DNA of 64,000 nucleotides from Undibacterium piscinae (GTDB lineage: Bacteria > Pseudomonadota > Gammaproteobacteria > Burkholderiales > Burkholderiaceae_D). The stretch is from contig CP051152.1 in NCBI GenBank assembly GCA_003970805.2, positions 806,001-870,000 on the forward strand. The letters run 5' to 3'. A model generated the notes under the pieces. It had not been told where the DNA came from. It did not search any database and saw nothing but the letters and a program-made list of their open reading frames with translations. The position numbers and the translations under genes were made by a program. Each line of letters begins with the position of its first letter. The first letter of the stretch is position 1. Shown here piece by piece: positions 39,946 through 50,111 of the stretch.

Positions 39946-40781
39946 TGCAAGAACTAAGGCAGCAGTACCCGATAGCCGGCTTGCTCAAACTTGCCGGTCT
40001 GGCACGCAGTACGTTTTACTATCAACAGAAAGCCTTGCTGGCAGCAGATAAATATGCGGATTTGAAGGGCCGCATCCGCAGCATTTACGCACGCCATAAG
40101 GGGCGTTATGGTTATAGGCGCATCACCGCGACCATCCAGAAAATGGGTACGCTTGTAAACCACAAGACAGTGCAGAGATTGATGACGTCGCTCGGACTCA
40201 AGTCACTGGTCAGAATCAAAAAATACCGTTCCTACAAGGGCGACGTGGGCTGTGCTGCGCCCAATATTTTACAACGTCAGTTCGAGGCACAAGAGCCGAA
40301 TCAGAAGTGGGTAACGGATGTGACGGAATTTAATGTTGCCAGAGAAAAGTTGTATCTCTCCCCGGTATTGGATTTGTACAATGGCGAAATTATTGCCTAT
40401 GAGACGTCCAGACGCCCGGTGTTTGAAATGGTGAGCAACATGCTCAAGAAAGCGTTGGTCAAATTAAAGCCAGGCGAAAAGCCAGTCTTGCATTCGGATC
40501 AGGGGTGGCAATATCGAATGCCCGCCTACCAACGGCTACTCGGGAAAAATCAAGTCACACAGAGCATGTCACGCAAAGGAAACTGTCTCGACAATGCAGC
40601 GATGGAAAGCTTTTTTGCAGTGCTGAAGTCTGAGTATTTTTACCTCGACAAATTTAAAAGCATTGATGAGCTTCAAAAAGGGCTGGCAAAGTATATTCAC
40701 TACTATAATTACGATCGCATTAAGATGAAACTAAAAGGGCTGAGCCCTGTGCAATACAGAACCCAGCCCTTGGTAACCTAA
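39945..40781 (+). CDS. IS3-family transposase OrfB (copy 2)
   Basis: Identical to the OrfB at 34053-34889, with the complete DDE integrase core. The GTG overlaps the OrfA stop; a -1 frameshift product is expected. Confidence 0.93.
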   Translation: MQELRQQYPIAGLLKLAGLARSTFYYQQKALLAADKYADLKGRIRSIYARHKGRYGYRRITATIQKMGTLVNHKTVQRLMTSLGLKSLVRIKKYRSYKGDVGCAAPNILQRQFEAQEPNQKWVTDVTEFNVAREKLYLSPVLDLYNGEIIAYETSRRPVFEMVSNMLKKALVKLKPGEKPVLHSDQGWQYRMPAYQRLLGKNQVTQSMSRKGNCLDNAAMESFFAVLKSEYFYLDKFKSIDELQKGLAKYIHYYNYDRIKMKLKGLSPVQYRTQPLVT

Positions 40782-40852
40782 GCAATTAATCTGTCCAACT
40801 TAATGGGGTCAGTTCAATCGGGCGTGGCCTTTTTTATTTAGCGTACTTCCTT

Positions 40853-41203
40853 TTACTTCTTCAGTACCAAAGTGCCGGGCAAACTACTGATATACGCAGA
40901 GATATTTTGAATATCCGTATTCGACAAGGCTTTGGCCTGCGCTCCCATAATCGCATTTCCGCGGCCATAAGCGCCATCCGAACCACGCTGATACGCCTTC
41001 AATGCCTGCGCCAGGTAATCTTTGTGCTGTCCCGCAAGCTTAGGATAAGCAGGATCAATCGGCGTGCTGTAATTAGCTCCATGACAGGAGGCACAATTAA
41101 ATTTTTCAGACGCCAATTTACCCGCTTCGATATTCCCGCCGGCAAAGGCGGAAAAAGAAATGCCGGAAAGCAGTAAAATCAATAAGCTGTGTTTTTTCAT
41201 CAT
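40853..41203 (-). CDS. Periplasmic class I cytochrome c (c553/c5-like)
   Basis: A 116-residue monoheme cytochrome. A signal peptide ends near SFSAFAGG. The heme site is FNCASCHGAN, and the distal Met is expected in GNAIMGAQAKALSNTDIQNISAYISSLPG. The pair with the next gene, 12 bp upstream on the same strand, suggests an operon and a shared electron-transfer route to a terminal oxidase or reductase. Confidence 0.9.
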   Translation of the reverse strand: MMKKHSLLILLLSGISFSAFAGGNIEAGKLASEKFNCASCHGANYSTPIDPAYPKLAGQHKDYLAQALKAYQRGSDGAYGRGNAIMGAQAKALSNTDIQNISAYISSLPGTLVLKK

Positions 41204-41215
41204 CTGCTCCTGTTC

Positions 41216-41536
41216 TTATTTTTGTTGTGAGTAATAGGCAGCTAGGTCTGCAATATCCTGATCCGTCAAACTACCGGCAATCCCGCGCATAGACGGATGC
41301 TTGCGATCGCCCTTGCGATAAGCTTTCAGTGCACTTTCTATATATGGTCCGGATTGACCGCCTATCATAGGAACCTGATAGACATCAGGAAACGTCGCCT
41401 TATAGCCAGGGATACCATGACAACCGATGCACATGGCAACTTTATTTTCAGCCGCCTTGGCACTACCAACTACATCTGCGGCAGCGACAAACTGCGTAAG
41501 ACTCGCAAGTGCGAGAAGAGCAAACAATTTTTTCAT
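41216..41536 (-). CDS. Periplasmic class I cytochrome c
   Basis: A 106-residue monoheme cytochrome. Signal peptide MKKLFALLALASLTQFVAAAD, heme site VAMCIGCHGIPG, distal Met probably in HPSMRGIAGSLTDQDIADLAAYYSQQ. I chose the ATG at 41536 because it begins the signal peptide; the longer frame to 41581 adds unrelated residues. It is the first gene of a two-cytochrome operon, divergent from moxR. Confidence 0.9.
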   Translation of the reverse strand: MKKLFALLALASLTQFVAAADVVGSAKAAENKVAMCIGCHGIPGYKATFPDVYQVPMIGGQSGPYIESALKAYRKGDRKHPSMRGIAGSLTDQDIADLAAYYSQQK

Positions 41537-41815
41537 ATTGGCAAAGATAGTAATATCTGGTTGTTCGGTTTGATGTACCACAGCATTTTAGCTGATCGCC
41601 ATCAAGTTTATGTAAAAAAATACACCAGATGCCTATCAATGGCACGAAATGCGACGAAATGGCACAACTTCCAACGACGCCACGCTGATACAGCACCAAA
41701 ACACAACATCTGGCAGATACTTAAAAAATAGAACAGTCGTTCACAAGTGCTGCGGTTCTCGCTTATACTCGATCCGATAGCATTTTCCCTAAAGACCATA
41801 CAATTCAAGCTCAAT

Positions 41816-42670
41816 ATGAAACAGGCAACTCGATTTGACGGCGCACAGAATTATGTCGCGACCGATGATTTAAAATTAGCAGTCAATGCAGCACTGACCT
41901 TGCAACGCCCGCTATTGATCAAAGGCGAACCCGGCACCGGCAAGACCATGCTGGCCGAAGAAGTAGCGGCTGCACTGAATATGCCCCTGATGCAGTGGCA
42001 CATCAAGTCAACCACCAAAGCTCAGCAAGGATTGTACGAATACGATGCCGTTTCGCGCCTGCGCGACTCACAACTCGGTGATGAGCGTGTGCGCGACATT
42101 CACAACTACATCGTCAAGGGCGTACTTTGGCAGGCGTTTACCGCCGATGAACCTGTCGTCTTACTGATCGATGAGATCGACAAGGCTGACATAGAATTTC
42201 CCAACGACTTGCTGCGTGAAATCGACCGTATGGAATTTTACGTCTATGAAACGCGCGAGATGATCAGAGCCAAACATCGTCCGCTGGTGATCATCACCTC
42301 GAATAATGAAAAGGAATTGCCCGATGCGTTTTTACGTCGCTGCTTCTTCCACTACATTAAATTCCCTGACAAAGATACGATGCAAAAAATCGTCGACGTC
42401 CACTTCCCAACCTTAAAAAGTGATCTGCTGGCACAGGCGCTGCAAACTTTTTACGAAGTGCGCGAGGTAGCCGGACTCAAGAAAAAGCCCTCCACCTCAG
42501 AATTAATCGACTGGCTGAAATTATTGCTGGCCGAAGACATACCGGCCGAGGCCTTGCGCAGCAAGGACAATAAGGCGGCAATCCCGCCACTGCATGGCGC
42601 ATTACTGAAAAACGAACAAGATGTACACCTGTTTGAGCGACTGATGTTTATGTCGCGCGCAAATCGCTAA
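41816..42670 (+). CDS. MoxR-family AAA+ ATPase
   Basis: A 284-residue AAA+ chaperone-like ATPase. Walker A is GEPGTGKTMLAEEVA, Walker B VVLLIDEIDKAD, and sensor/Arg-finger text is VIITSNNEKELPDAFLRRCFFHYI. MoxR proteins usually act with a VWA-domain partner (CoxE type) encoded next to them. Here the next gene is an unrelated SIMPL protein on the other strand, so the partner is not in place. The ATG at 41816 starts the family homology. Confidence 0.9.
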   Translation: MKQATRFDGAQNYVATDDLKLAVNAALTLQRPLLIKGEPGTGKTMLAEEVAAALNMPLMQWHIKSTTKAQQGLYEYDAVSRLRDSQLGDERVRDIHNYIVKGVLWQAFTADEPVVLLIDEIDKADIEFPNDLLREIDRMEFYVYETREMIRAKHRPLVIITSNNEKELPDAFLRRCFFHYIKFPDKDTMQKIVDVHFPTLKSDLLAQALQTFYEVREVAGLKKKPSTSELIDWLKLLLAEDIPAEALRSKDNKAAIPPLHGALLKNEQDVHLFERLMFMSRANR

Positions 42671-42739
42671 TTTCTTAGCCAAGGCACGATCAACTGCGAG
42701 CGGAAAGCCATCCTACCGCTCGCACTCAATTTCAGGCGA

Positions 42740-43481
42740 TTATTTAACCCTAACCTTCCCGATAACCCGAATCGTCAAGGAAGTTACGCCAGGCTCAAAA
42801 CTGGTTTCCTCAACCGGCGCATCACGCACGGCAGCGCCAACTGACATTCTTTGCACCGCGTAAGGTCTGGGTTCGCTATCACTTGCATCAAAATCCAAAG
42901 ACTCAACCAACACATCAGTATCTTTGCGCCCCATGGCTTTAGTAATGACATGCACGCGTTCAGAAAAATTCTTATATCCGGCTTCCAGACGCTCTGCTTC
43001 GAGATTTTTTGCGCGCGGTATCAGACAATCCAAAGCTAATCCCGTTTAACGCAAGATTTTTTTGAAGCACGGCGGTAACTGCGGGCAATTGTTTAAGATT
43101 TTGAGTTTTCATCTCCAGATACTGCCCTACCCGCCAACCGGTCTGCTGACGCTTGCGAGGCTGGCCCGCCACCACGGACAACTCATCGGCATAGATGGGA
43201 TAAGAATAATAGCCACGTGTCGCCAGCTGAGCCTGAGCATCCTCTTTTTTAATCAACTCTGTGCCCAGTTTCATTTTTTGATTCACGCGCGAGGCGGCAG
43301 CGGCCTTATCCTTGTCCTGCTCTTCAATGAAAAAACTAGCGATGGCCTGATCATTATCCGCCTTAATGTCAGCATACCCAGACACCGTGACCAGCGTCCC
43401 GGGATTGACCTGCTGCGCATAGAGCGGCGAGCTGAGCACCCCGACAACGACAACAGCAACACCTGCAATTAGCACTTTCAT
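42740..43481 (-). pseudogene. SIMPL (DUF541) periplasmic protein, frameshifted
   Basis: A SIMPL/DUF541 protein with a signal peptide (MKVLIAGVAVVVVGVLSSPLYAQ) and the family pattern VTVSGYADIKADNDQAIASFFIEEQ..., then LEAERLEAGYKNFSERVHVITKAMG... in a second frame. Removing one base from the T6 at 43005-43010 joins LSDTARK to NLEAERLEAGYKN. Related proteins are linked to oxidative-stress protection, but the function is poorly known. The break is probably a homopolymer error. Confidence 0.8.
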
Positions 43482-43631
43482 ATTCCTATCTCCAATGATT
43501 AACAAATTAAGCAAACCCAAGAGTTCATATTCTACATAAAGGGTTTAGTTATAATTAACAAATTACCATCTAATGCCAGACTTCACAAGCACGCGTCACT
43601 AGCATTTCAATATATCCCCTGCCCGACAGGC

Positions 43632-43682
43632 AATATTCATGCGGCTTAACGAACTAATGCCTTGAAAAAGCGCATGAATATT
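43632..43682. repeat. Palindromic repeat, family 1, copy 3 (CATGCG-N27-CGCATG)
   Basis: Perfect 12-bp arms AATATTCATGCG (43632-43643) and CGCATGAATATT (43671-43682) enclose a 27-nt loop, the same length as copies 1 and 2. CTTGGGC follows the right arm at the same distance as in copy 1. Confidence 0.7.
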
Positions 43683-43729
43683 ATTGCTTGGGCTTGTCGA
43701 AAAACACTTTTTTTCAAAGTGCCGGACGT

Positions 43730-43757
43730 AAAAAAGCCGCCCCTCAGGACGGCTTTT
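43730..43757 (-). terminator. Terminator of the ilvBHC operon
   Basis: AAAAGCCG (43732-43739) pairs with CGGCTTTT (43750-43757); in the minus direction a run of six T follows. It is 38 bp after ilvC. Confidence 0.85.
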
Positions 43758-43794
43758 GCTTACCCGCCGCGCAGCGCGCAACGAATCAGTTTAA

Positions 43795-44823
<1,029 letters not shown>

Positions 44824-44872
44824 TTAGTGTAATTGTTTGGATAGCGTGAATACTTATGTAAAACCGCTGTTG

Positions 44873-45364
44873 TTATACTTTGAGGATGCGTTCGCCGCGT
44901 CCGATACCTGAACCGCCTGTACGTACTGTTTCCAGAATCGCCGTACGGTCTATCGAGTCGATAAAGGCGTCAAGCTTGCCTTTGTTACCGGTCAATTCTA
45001 TGGTGTACGTCTTTTCAGTCACATCAATGATACGACCACGGAAAATATCCGCAGTGCGCTTCATTTCTTCACGCTCTTTACCGACTGCCCGCACTTTAAT
45101 GAGCATCAGTTCGCGTTCGATGTGCGCGCCTTCGGTCAAATCAACCACCTTGATCACCTCTATGAGGCGATTCAGATGCTTGGTGATTTGTTCGATAATA
45201 TCGTCAGAGCCGGTAGTGACTATCGTCATACGCGACAAAGTCGCATCTTCAGTTGGCGCAACCGTCAGGGTTTCAATGTTATAACCGCGCGCCGAAAACA
45301 ATCCGACCACGCGTGACAAGGCACCAGCTTCATTTTCCAGCAAAACAGAAATGATATGTCTCAT
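44873..45364 (-). CDS. ilvH: Acetolactate synthase regulatory (small) subunit
   Basis: A 163-residue subunit with an N-terminal ACT domain (HIISVLLENEAGALSRVVGLFSARGYNIETLTVAPTED), which binds valine for feedback inhibition, and a conserved C-terminal domain. Its ATG overlaps the ilvB stop (TAATG), so translation is coupled and the subunits are made together. Confidence 0.97.
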   Translation of the reverse strand: MRHIISVLLENEAGALSRVVGLFSARGYNIETLTVAPTEDATLSRMTIVTTGSDDIIEQITKHLNRLIEVIKVVDLTEGAHIERELMLIKVRAVGKEREEMKRTADIFRGRIIDVTEKTYTIELTGNKGKLDAFIDSIDRTAILETVRTGGSGIGRGERILKV

Positions 45365-47079
45365 TACAGATCCTCCGAGCCAAGCAGCATTTCAGTCAAA
45401 CCCTTACCAGCCTTCACCATAGGCCAGACATTTTCGGATTGGTCGGTAATGAAATTCATGAACACCAGCTTATCCTTCATGGCAAACGCATCTTTCAAGG
45501 CGCCATCGACATCAGCCGGATTCTCGATTTTCATGCCAACGTGACCATATGCCTCTACCAATTTGCTAAAGTCCGGCAGAGAATCCATGTAAGACTCTGA
45601 GTAACGACCGTTGTAATCAATTTTCTGCCATTGACGTACCATGCCAAGGGCACGGTTGTTCAACAGTATGATCTTTGGCGTAAGGTGATATTGCTTACAC
45701 GTCGCCAATTCCTGAATACACATCTGTATCGACGCTTCGCCAGTAATGCAGGCAACAGTTGCGTCAGGGTTAGCCATCTGCACGCCCATGGCGTAAGGCA
45801 AACCTACACCCATCGTACCCAGACCACCGGAATTAATCCAGCGACGCGGCTTATCAAAACGATAATATTGCGCCGCCCACATCTGATGCTGACCAACGTC
45901 GGAAGTAACGAAAGCATCACCTTTAGTGATATCCCATACTTTTTGAATCACAGATTGCGGCTTGATCACTTCAGAGGAAGTGGCAAATTTCAGGCAATCA
46001 CGCTCACGCCAAACATTGATCTGCTTCCACCAGTCAGCCAGGGCAGGTGCATTGATTTTCATTTCAGCGGCATTAAGCTGAGACAAAAATTCTTGCAACA
46101 CATCCTTAACGTTACCGACGATAGGAATATCGACTTTCACGCGCTTGGAGATCGACGAAGGGTCGATATCAATATGAATGATTTTCCGCGGATGAGAAGC
46201 AAAATGTTTGGGATTACCAATTACCCTATCATCAAAGCGTGCACCAATTGCAATCAACACGTCGCAATGCTGCATTGCCATATTGGCTTCGTAGGTACCG
46301 TGCATACCAGGCATGCCGACGTATTTATCGTCAGAGGCGCGATAGGCGCCAAGACCCATCAGGGTATTGGTGCATGGAAACCCCAATTGATCAACGAGCT
46401 TATTTAATTCCGGAGCTGCATTTGCCAGGATCACACCACCACCGGTGTAAATCATCGGACGCTCTGCCTGCAGCAGCAATTGAACGGCCTTACGAATCTG
46501 ACCAGAATGCCCCTTGTCGACAGGCTTGTAAGAGCGCATCTCGACTTCTTTCGGGTATTCATAGGCGGTTTTTTGATTGCTGATATCCTTAGGGATATCG
46601 ATCAACACTGGCCCAGGACGTCCCGTCGTGGCTATATAGAACGCCTTCTTGACCGTCGCAGCCAAATCACGCACGTCTTTCACCAGGAAGTTGTGCTTCA
46701 CGCAAGGACGTGTAATCCCTACTGTGTCGCACTCCTGAAACGCATCCTGGCCGATAGCATGGCTAGGCACCTGACCAGAAATGATCACCATAGGAATAGA
46801 ATCCATATAGGCGGTAGCCAGGCCGGTAACGGCGTTGGTCACACCCGGACCCGAAGTCACTAGTGCAACACCAACTTTTTGCGATGAACGGGAGTACGCA
46901 TCAGCAGCATGAATTGCCGCCTGTTCATGACGAACAAGGATATGTTGAAATTTATCCTGATTGAAAATTGCGTCGTAGATATAGAGTACGGCACCGCCCG
47001 GATATCCGAACACATGCTCAACACCCTCTTCAGCGAGACATTTAACTAAAATCTCTGCGCCTGTAAATTCTGAACTCAT
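45364..47079 (-). CDS. ilvB: Acetolactate synthase catalytic (large) subunit
   Basis: A 571-residue thiamine-diphosphate enzyme, the first common step of valine/isoleucine synthesis. The catalytic Glu is in RHEQAAIHAADAY, FAD/ThDP regions include SGPGVTNAVTGLATAYMDS, and the ThDP/Mg motif is GEASIQMCIQELATCKQY...ILLNNRALGMVRQWQ. The motif begins G-E-A where many members have G-D. The ATG at 47079 follows AAAGGA. A long leader of several hundred bases lies upstream. Confidence 0.96.
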   Translation of the reverse strand: MSSEFTGAEILVKCLAEEGVEHVFGYPGGAVLYIYDAIFNQDKFQHILVRHEQAAIHAADAYSRSSQKVGVALVTSGPGVTNAVTGLATAYMDSIPMVIISGQVPSHAIGQDAFQECDTVGITRPCVKHNFLVKDVRDLAATVKKAFYIATTGRPGPVLIDIPKDISNQKTAYEYPKEVEMRSYKPVDKGHSGQIRKAVQLLLQAERPMIYTGGGVILANAAPELNKLVDQLGFPCTNTLMGLGAYRASDDKYVGMPGMHGTYEANMAMQHCDVLIAIGARFDDRVIGNPKHFASHPRKIIHIDIDPSSISKRVKVDIPIVGNVKDVLQEFLSQLNAAEMKINAPALADWWKQINVWRERDCLKFATSSEVIKPQSVIQKVWDITKGDAFVTSDVGQHQMWAAQYYRFDKPRRWINSGGLGTMGVGLPYAMGVQMANPDATVACITGEASIQMCIQELATCKQYHLTPKIILLNNRALGMVRQWQKIDYNGRYSESYMDSLPDFSKLVEAYGHVGMKIENPADVDGALKDAFAMKDKLVFMNFITDQSENVWPMVKAGKGLTEMLLGSEDL

Positions 47080-47093
47080 AATATGTATTCCTT

Positions 47094-47210
47094 TCAAGGT
47101 CCATAGGAGATTGATCGGATGTTCTTTCCTGGCGAAATTGCGATTACTAGGCGGTTAGCTGACATCCCTTTTTGTGCGGTCACGCAATCCTTGATACATC
47201 CGTTGGACAT
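47094..47210 (-). CDS. Possible leader peptide upstream of ilvB
   Basis: A 38-residue ORF ends 14 nt before the ilvB start. It has a GGA 5-7 nt before its ATG and contains RLVIAISPGKNIRSIS. Eight of 38 residues are Leu, Val or Ile, which is only mildly enriched. No clear attenuator hairpin is visible between it and ilvB, so a regulatory role is speculative. Confidence 0.2.
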   Translation of the reverse strand: MSNGCIKDCVTAQKGMSANRLVIAISPGKNIRSISYGP

Positions 47211-47649
47211 AGTTCCAGATTACGCTTAAAGGCGACTCGTTCAGTCAGTTTATAAGCTTTGCTACAACAAATTTCTCACGCTTGTGGCATGGGTCAGAAC
47301 AAACAGCTAATTAAAGCGAACCTGCTGAAGTCAGCATTATGGGCTGATTCAAACAGGATTTTTTTGCTTCAAGATTTTGAAGCGAAGCAATACGGTACTG
47401 CGTCGCAGCATTTTGGTCAAGGGAAAATTAACTTAGCAAGCGAATAAAATTCCTGGCGATTCCGTCATCCCATATAAAAAAACAGGACATAAAAGAAGAT
47501 TTTTGCTAGCATTGCCAAAATTTTTATGTCTGCAAGCATAAATCGCTATCTGAGCTTATGCGGCAACTCAGTCGAACTCGGCACTTGCATTTACAAATCA
47601 TGCCGGATTAAAAAACACCTTTTTAGCTCTTGGATACGAACGCCACCTC
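47211..47649. other. Intergenic region between ilvB and the ECF sigma operon
   Basis: About 440 bp between divergent operons with no credible gene. It must hold both promoters. No terminator or operator was recognised. Confidence 0.4.
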
Positions 47650-48219
47650 ATGGCTACAGACAAAGAATTATCACAATTTCTGGAAGGCGTAGAGCGGCGC
47701 GCTTTCAAACACGCTCTCTATATGGTTCGCAATGAAGAATCTTCTCTCGACATAGTTCAAGAGAGCATGATTAAACTTGCCGAAAAATACGGCGACAAGC
47801 CAGCTGCAGAACTACCCATGCTGTTTCAGCGTATATTGCAAAACACGATACTAGACTTTTTCCGCAGGGAAAAAGTAAGGAATACCTGGATCAGTTTATT
47901 TTCAAATTTAACGCCAAATAATCAAGATGATGATAATTTTGATTTATTAGAAAGCTATACTGCAGAAGAAGGCTCACAGGCGTCAGAATCGGCAGCCGAG
48001 CAGTTGGAACGTGAGCAAGTCCTTAATATTATCGATGAAGAAATAAAAAAGCTTCCAGCGCGTCAACGGGAAGCCTTCCTCATGCGTTATTGGGAAGATA
48101 TGGATGTGGCTGAAACGGCCACCGCAATGGGCTGCTCCGAAGGGAGTGTCAAAACGCATTGCTCGCGAGCCACGCACGCATTGGCTTCATCGCTCAAGGC
48201 GAAAGGAATACACTTATGA
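47650..48219 (+). CDS. ECF-type RNA polymerase sigma factor
   Basis: A 189-residue sigma-70 family member. Region 2 (residues ~10-75: HALYMVRNEESSLDIVQESMIKLAEKY) and region 4 (LPARQREAFLMRYWEDMDVAETATAMGCSEGSVKTHCSRATHAL) are clear. An acidic linker lies between. It overlaps the DUF3619 gene by ATGA; DUF3619, DUF3106 and RDD genes follow. The DUF3619 protein has a single membrane helix and may act as an anti-sigma factor, which is inference from context. Confidence 0.92.
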   Translation: MATDKELSQFLEGVERRAFKHALYMVRNEESSLDIVQESMIKLAEKYGDKPAAELPMLFQRILQNTILDFFRREKVRNTWISLFSNLTPNNQDDDNFDLLESYTAEEGSQASESAAEQLEREQVLNIIDEEIKKLPARQREAFLMRYWEDMDVAETATAMGCSEGSVKTHCSRATHALASSLKAKGIHL

Positions 48220-48632
48220 ATTACGCAAAAGAAGCAAGGGATCTGGACTTTGCCTACAAGGTCAGGCATGCCTTGAACGAATCAGCGGAAAATCTGCCGG
48301 TCGCGACACTGGATCGACTGGCAAGCGCGCGGGCAATCGCGTTATCCCGCAAAAAACAGGAAGCACCAGCGGTCGCCTTGGCATTCCGGGGCATTTTGGC
48401 CGGCAACACCGGCCTATCGTTTCAGGGACCTACTTCCTGGCTGGGGAAATTTGGTGTCGTCCTCCCCCTATTGGTACTAGTAATGGGTTTATTTGGCATT
48501 TACGAATACGAACAACAACAACGTATCAATGATTTGGCGGAGATTGATGTTGCCGTATTAGCAGACGAATTGCCTCCTGATGCCTATCTGGATACCGGCT
48601 TTAGCGCATTCTTAAATAAAGAGGAGGAATAA
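48216..48632 (+). CDS. DUF3619 family membrane protein (candidate anti-sigma factor)
   Basis: A 138-residue protein with a cytoplasmic helical N-terminus (FAYKVRHALNESAENLPVATLDRLASARAIALS), one membrane helix (FGVVLPLLVLVMGLFGIYEYEQQQ) and a short acidic periplasmic end (AVLADELPPDAYLDTGFSAFL). The layout resembles anti-sigma factors. Its start overlaps the sigma factor stop. Family function is not demonstrated. Confidence 0.85.
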   Translation: MNYAKEARDLDFAYKVRHALNESAENLPVATLDRLASARAIALSRKKQEAPAVALAFRGILAGNTGLSFQGPTSWLGKFGVVLPLLVLVMGLFGIYEYEQQQRINDLAEIDVAVLADELPPDAYLDTGFSAFLNKEEE

Positions 48633-48635
48633 GGC

Positions 48636-49364
48636 GTGCGCGTTTCGGATCTAATTGCAAAAAATAAAATTAAAAGTATCTTTTCATTGACGGTGCTAGC
48701 AAGCGCCTCATTGGCATTTGCCAGCGGCAGTATACCGGTGGCAAGTGCCCTGCCGGCCACATCACCTGCGACCAAACCAGTGCTGCCGATAGCGGCGCAA
48801 AGTACACCACAAAGTACACCATTGTGGGCAACGCTCACGGCGCAGCAAAAATTGGCACTGGCTCCCTTGTCTGGCGAGTGGGACAAGATGGATGCGACGC
48901 GCAAGAAAAAATGGCTGGAGATCGCCAATAAATATCCAAGCATGAAACCTGACGAGCAAGTACGCGTACAGGAACGCATCCGTGACTGGGTGAAATTAAG
49001 CCCTGAACAGCGCATGCAAGTGCGCGAGAATTTTGCCAAGACCACCAAGATCAATCCCGAGCAAAAGTCCGCACAATGGCAGCAATACCAACAACTAAGC
49101 GAAGAGCAAAAAAAGCAGCTGGCCATTGAAGCAGGCACAAAGAAAAGCGTCACGAATCTACCGCCTGAATCACAAAGAAATATACAAACGCTTGCGCCTA
49201 TCAGAGTTGGCCCACCAGCGCCGAAGCCCTCGCCAAAGCCGGTACCAGCACCAAAGCCAGTAGCGGAAAGCATCCCGCCTGTCGATCCGGCGCAAGTTAT
49301 ACCAAGTGCGCCGCCCGTCGCCCCTGCAATCAATACATCCGCATCGCAAGCTGTGGTGAAGTAA
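48636..49364 (+). CDS. DUF3106 family secreted protein
   Basis: A 242-residue protein starting at GTG with a signal peptide (SIFSLTVLASASLAFASG). The core, LTAQQKLALAPLSGEWDKMDATRKKKWLEIANKYPSMKPDEQVRVQERIRDWVKLSPEQR, is typical of DUF3106. The C-terminus is a proline-rich tail with repeated PKP (KPSPKPVPAPKP). Third gene of the ECF operon; possibly periplasmic stress-related, but no function is known. Confidence 0.85.
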   Translation: MRVSDLIAKNKIKSIFSLTVLASASLAFASGSIPVASALPATSPATKPVLPIAAQSTPQSTPLWATLTAQQKLALAPLSGEWDKMDATRKKKWLEIANKYPSMKPDEQVRVQERIRDWVKLSPEQRMQVRENFAKTTKINPEQKSAQWQQYQQLSEEQKKQLAIEAGTKKSVTNLPPESQRNIQTLAPIRVGPPAPKPSPKPVPAPKPVAESIPPVDPAQVIPSAPPVAPAINTSASQAVVK

Positions 49365-49367
49365 TCT

Positions 49368-49884
49368 GTGACTCAAACACTTCCACCTCTAAACACGCCC
49401 AATCTGAAACGTCGCTTAATTTGCATGGTCTATGAGGCCATGCTGCTGTTTGCCGTAGTTTTTGTCGCCGGTCTGATTTTTGACATCTGGACCCAGAGTC
49501 GCCACGCACTCACGTTGCGACATGCGCGTGAACTTTGGCTATTTCTGATCATAGGCACCTATTTCGTTTTTTTTCTGGAGCCGAAGCGGCCAGACCCTGG
49601 CAATGAAAACCTGGAGCATACGGGTGGTCGATATCGATCAGGCCAAGCTACCCGTCGTTAAAGCCATGGTGCGCTATTGCCTGGCCTGGCTGTGGTTCTT
49701 GCCGGGACTGGCACTTGCTTATCAGTTCGAGCTAAAAAGTTGGGGCAGCATCGTCGTCGTATGCCTGGGAATCGCGTCATGGGCACTAACAGCGGTATTT
49801 GACAAAGATAAACAGTTTTTACATGACAGATTGGCGAAAACGCGCTTGATAAATATCAAGCAAATCACGACTGACACAGAATAA
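49368..49884 (+). pseudogene. RDD family membrane protein, frameshifted
   Basis: An RDD-domain protein with the N-terminal LKRRLICMVYEAMLLFAVVFVAGLIFD helix and, in a second frame, MKTWSIRVVDIDQAKLPVVKAMVRYCLAWLWFLPG. Removing one base from the T8 run at 49567-49574 gives a continuous YFVFFWSRSGQTLAMKTW. Last gene of the ECF operon. Likely intact in the organism. Confidence 0.85.
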
Positions 49885-49889
49885 AGCAC

Positions 49890-49951
49890 AGAGTCATCAA
49901 AACAGTCAAAAAGTCGTCTTTTTTTTGACTGTTTTGATGACTCTTTTTTTG
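49890..49951. terminator. Strong terminator after the ECF operon (23-bp stem)
   Basis: Arms 49890-49912 and 49922-49944 are perfectly complementary over 23 bp with a 9-nt loop, followed by a run of T. It is unusually long for a terminator. Confidence 0.9.
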
Positions 49952-50111
49952 CATTATATGCATTCAATGTTATTCTCTGGTAATAGCGATGCGGCTAAAA
50001 AATTTTAGCTACATCCATTCATCCCTGTTCACAAACACCTGCTAGCGCGTGTATAAAAACAGGATGCTGTTTCTGCTTTTAGACAGCGATAGATTGATTA
50101 AGAGAATAGAC

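Larger units (their letters stand above)
39367..40816 (+). mobile_element. IS3-family (IS150-like) insertion sequence, copy 2
   Basis: The same 1450-bp element as copy 1, offset by 5892 bp, in the same orientation and with identical predicted proteins, which implies recent transposition. The two copies bracket phaZ to DUF1841 and could recombine to delete that segment. Confidence 0.93.
39349..40835 (+). terminator. Terminator interrupted by the IS (copy 2)
   Basis: A6-GGCCAC at 39349-39360 and GTGGCC-T6 at 40824-40835 form the stem of a terminator when the IS is removed; TCC and GGG next to them could extend it. The IS lies in the loop. The original terminator belongs to the DUF1841 gene. 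Confidence 0.8.

Noticed and set aside
33475-40816. The two IS copies as ends of a composite transposon
   Set aside because: The genes between (phaZ, rnfB, nth, DUF1841) are ordinary chromosomal genes, and each IS sits in the terminator of its own neighbour, so independent insertions explain the layout.
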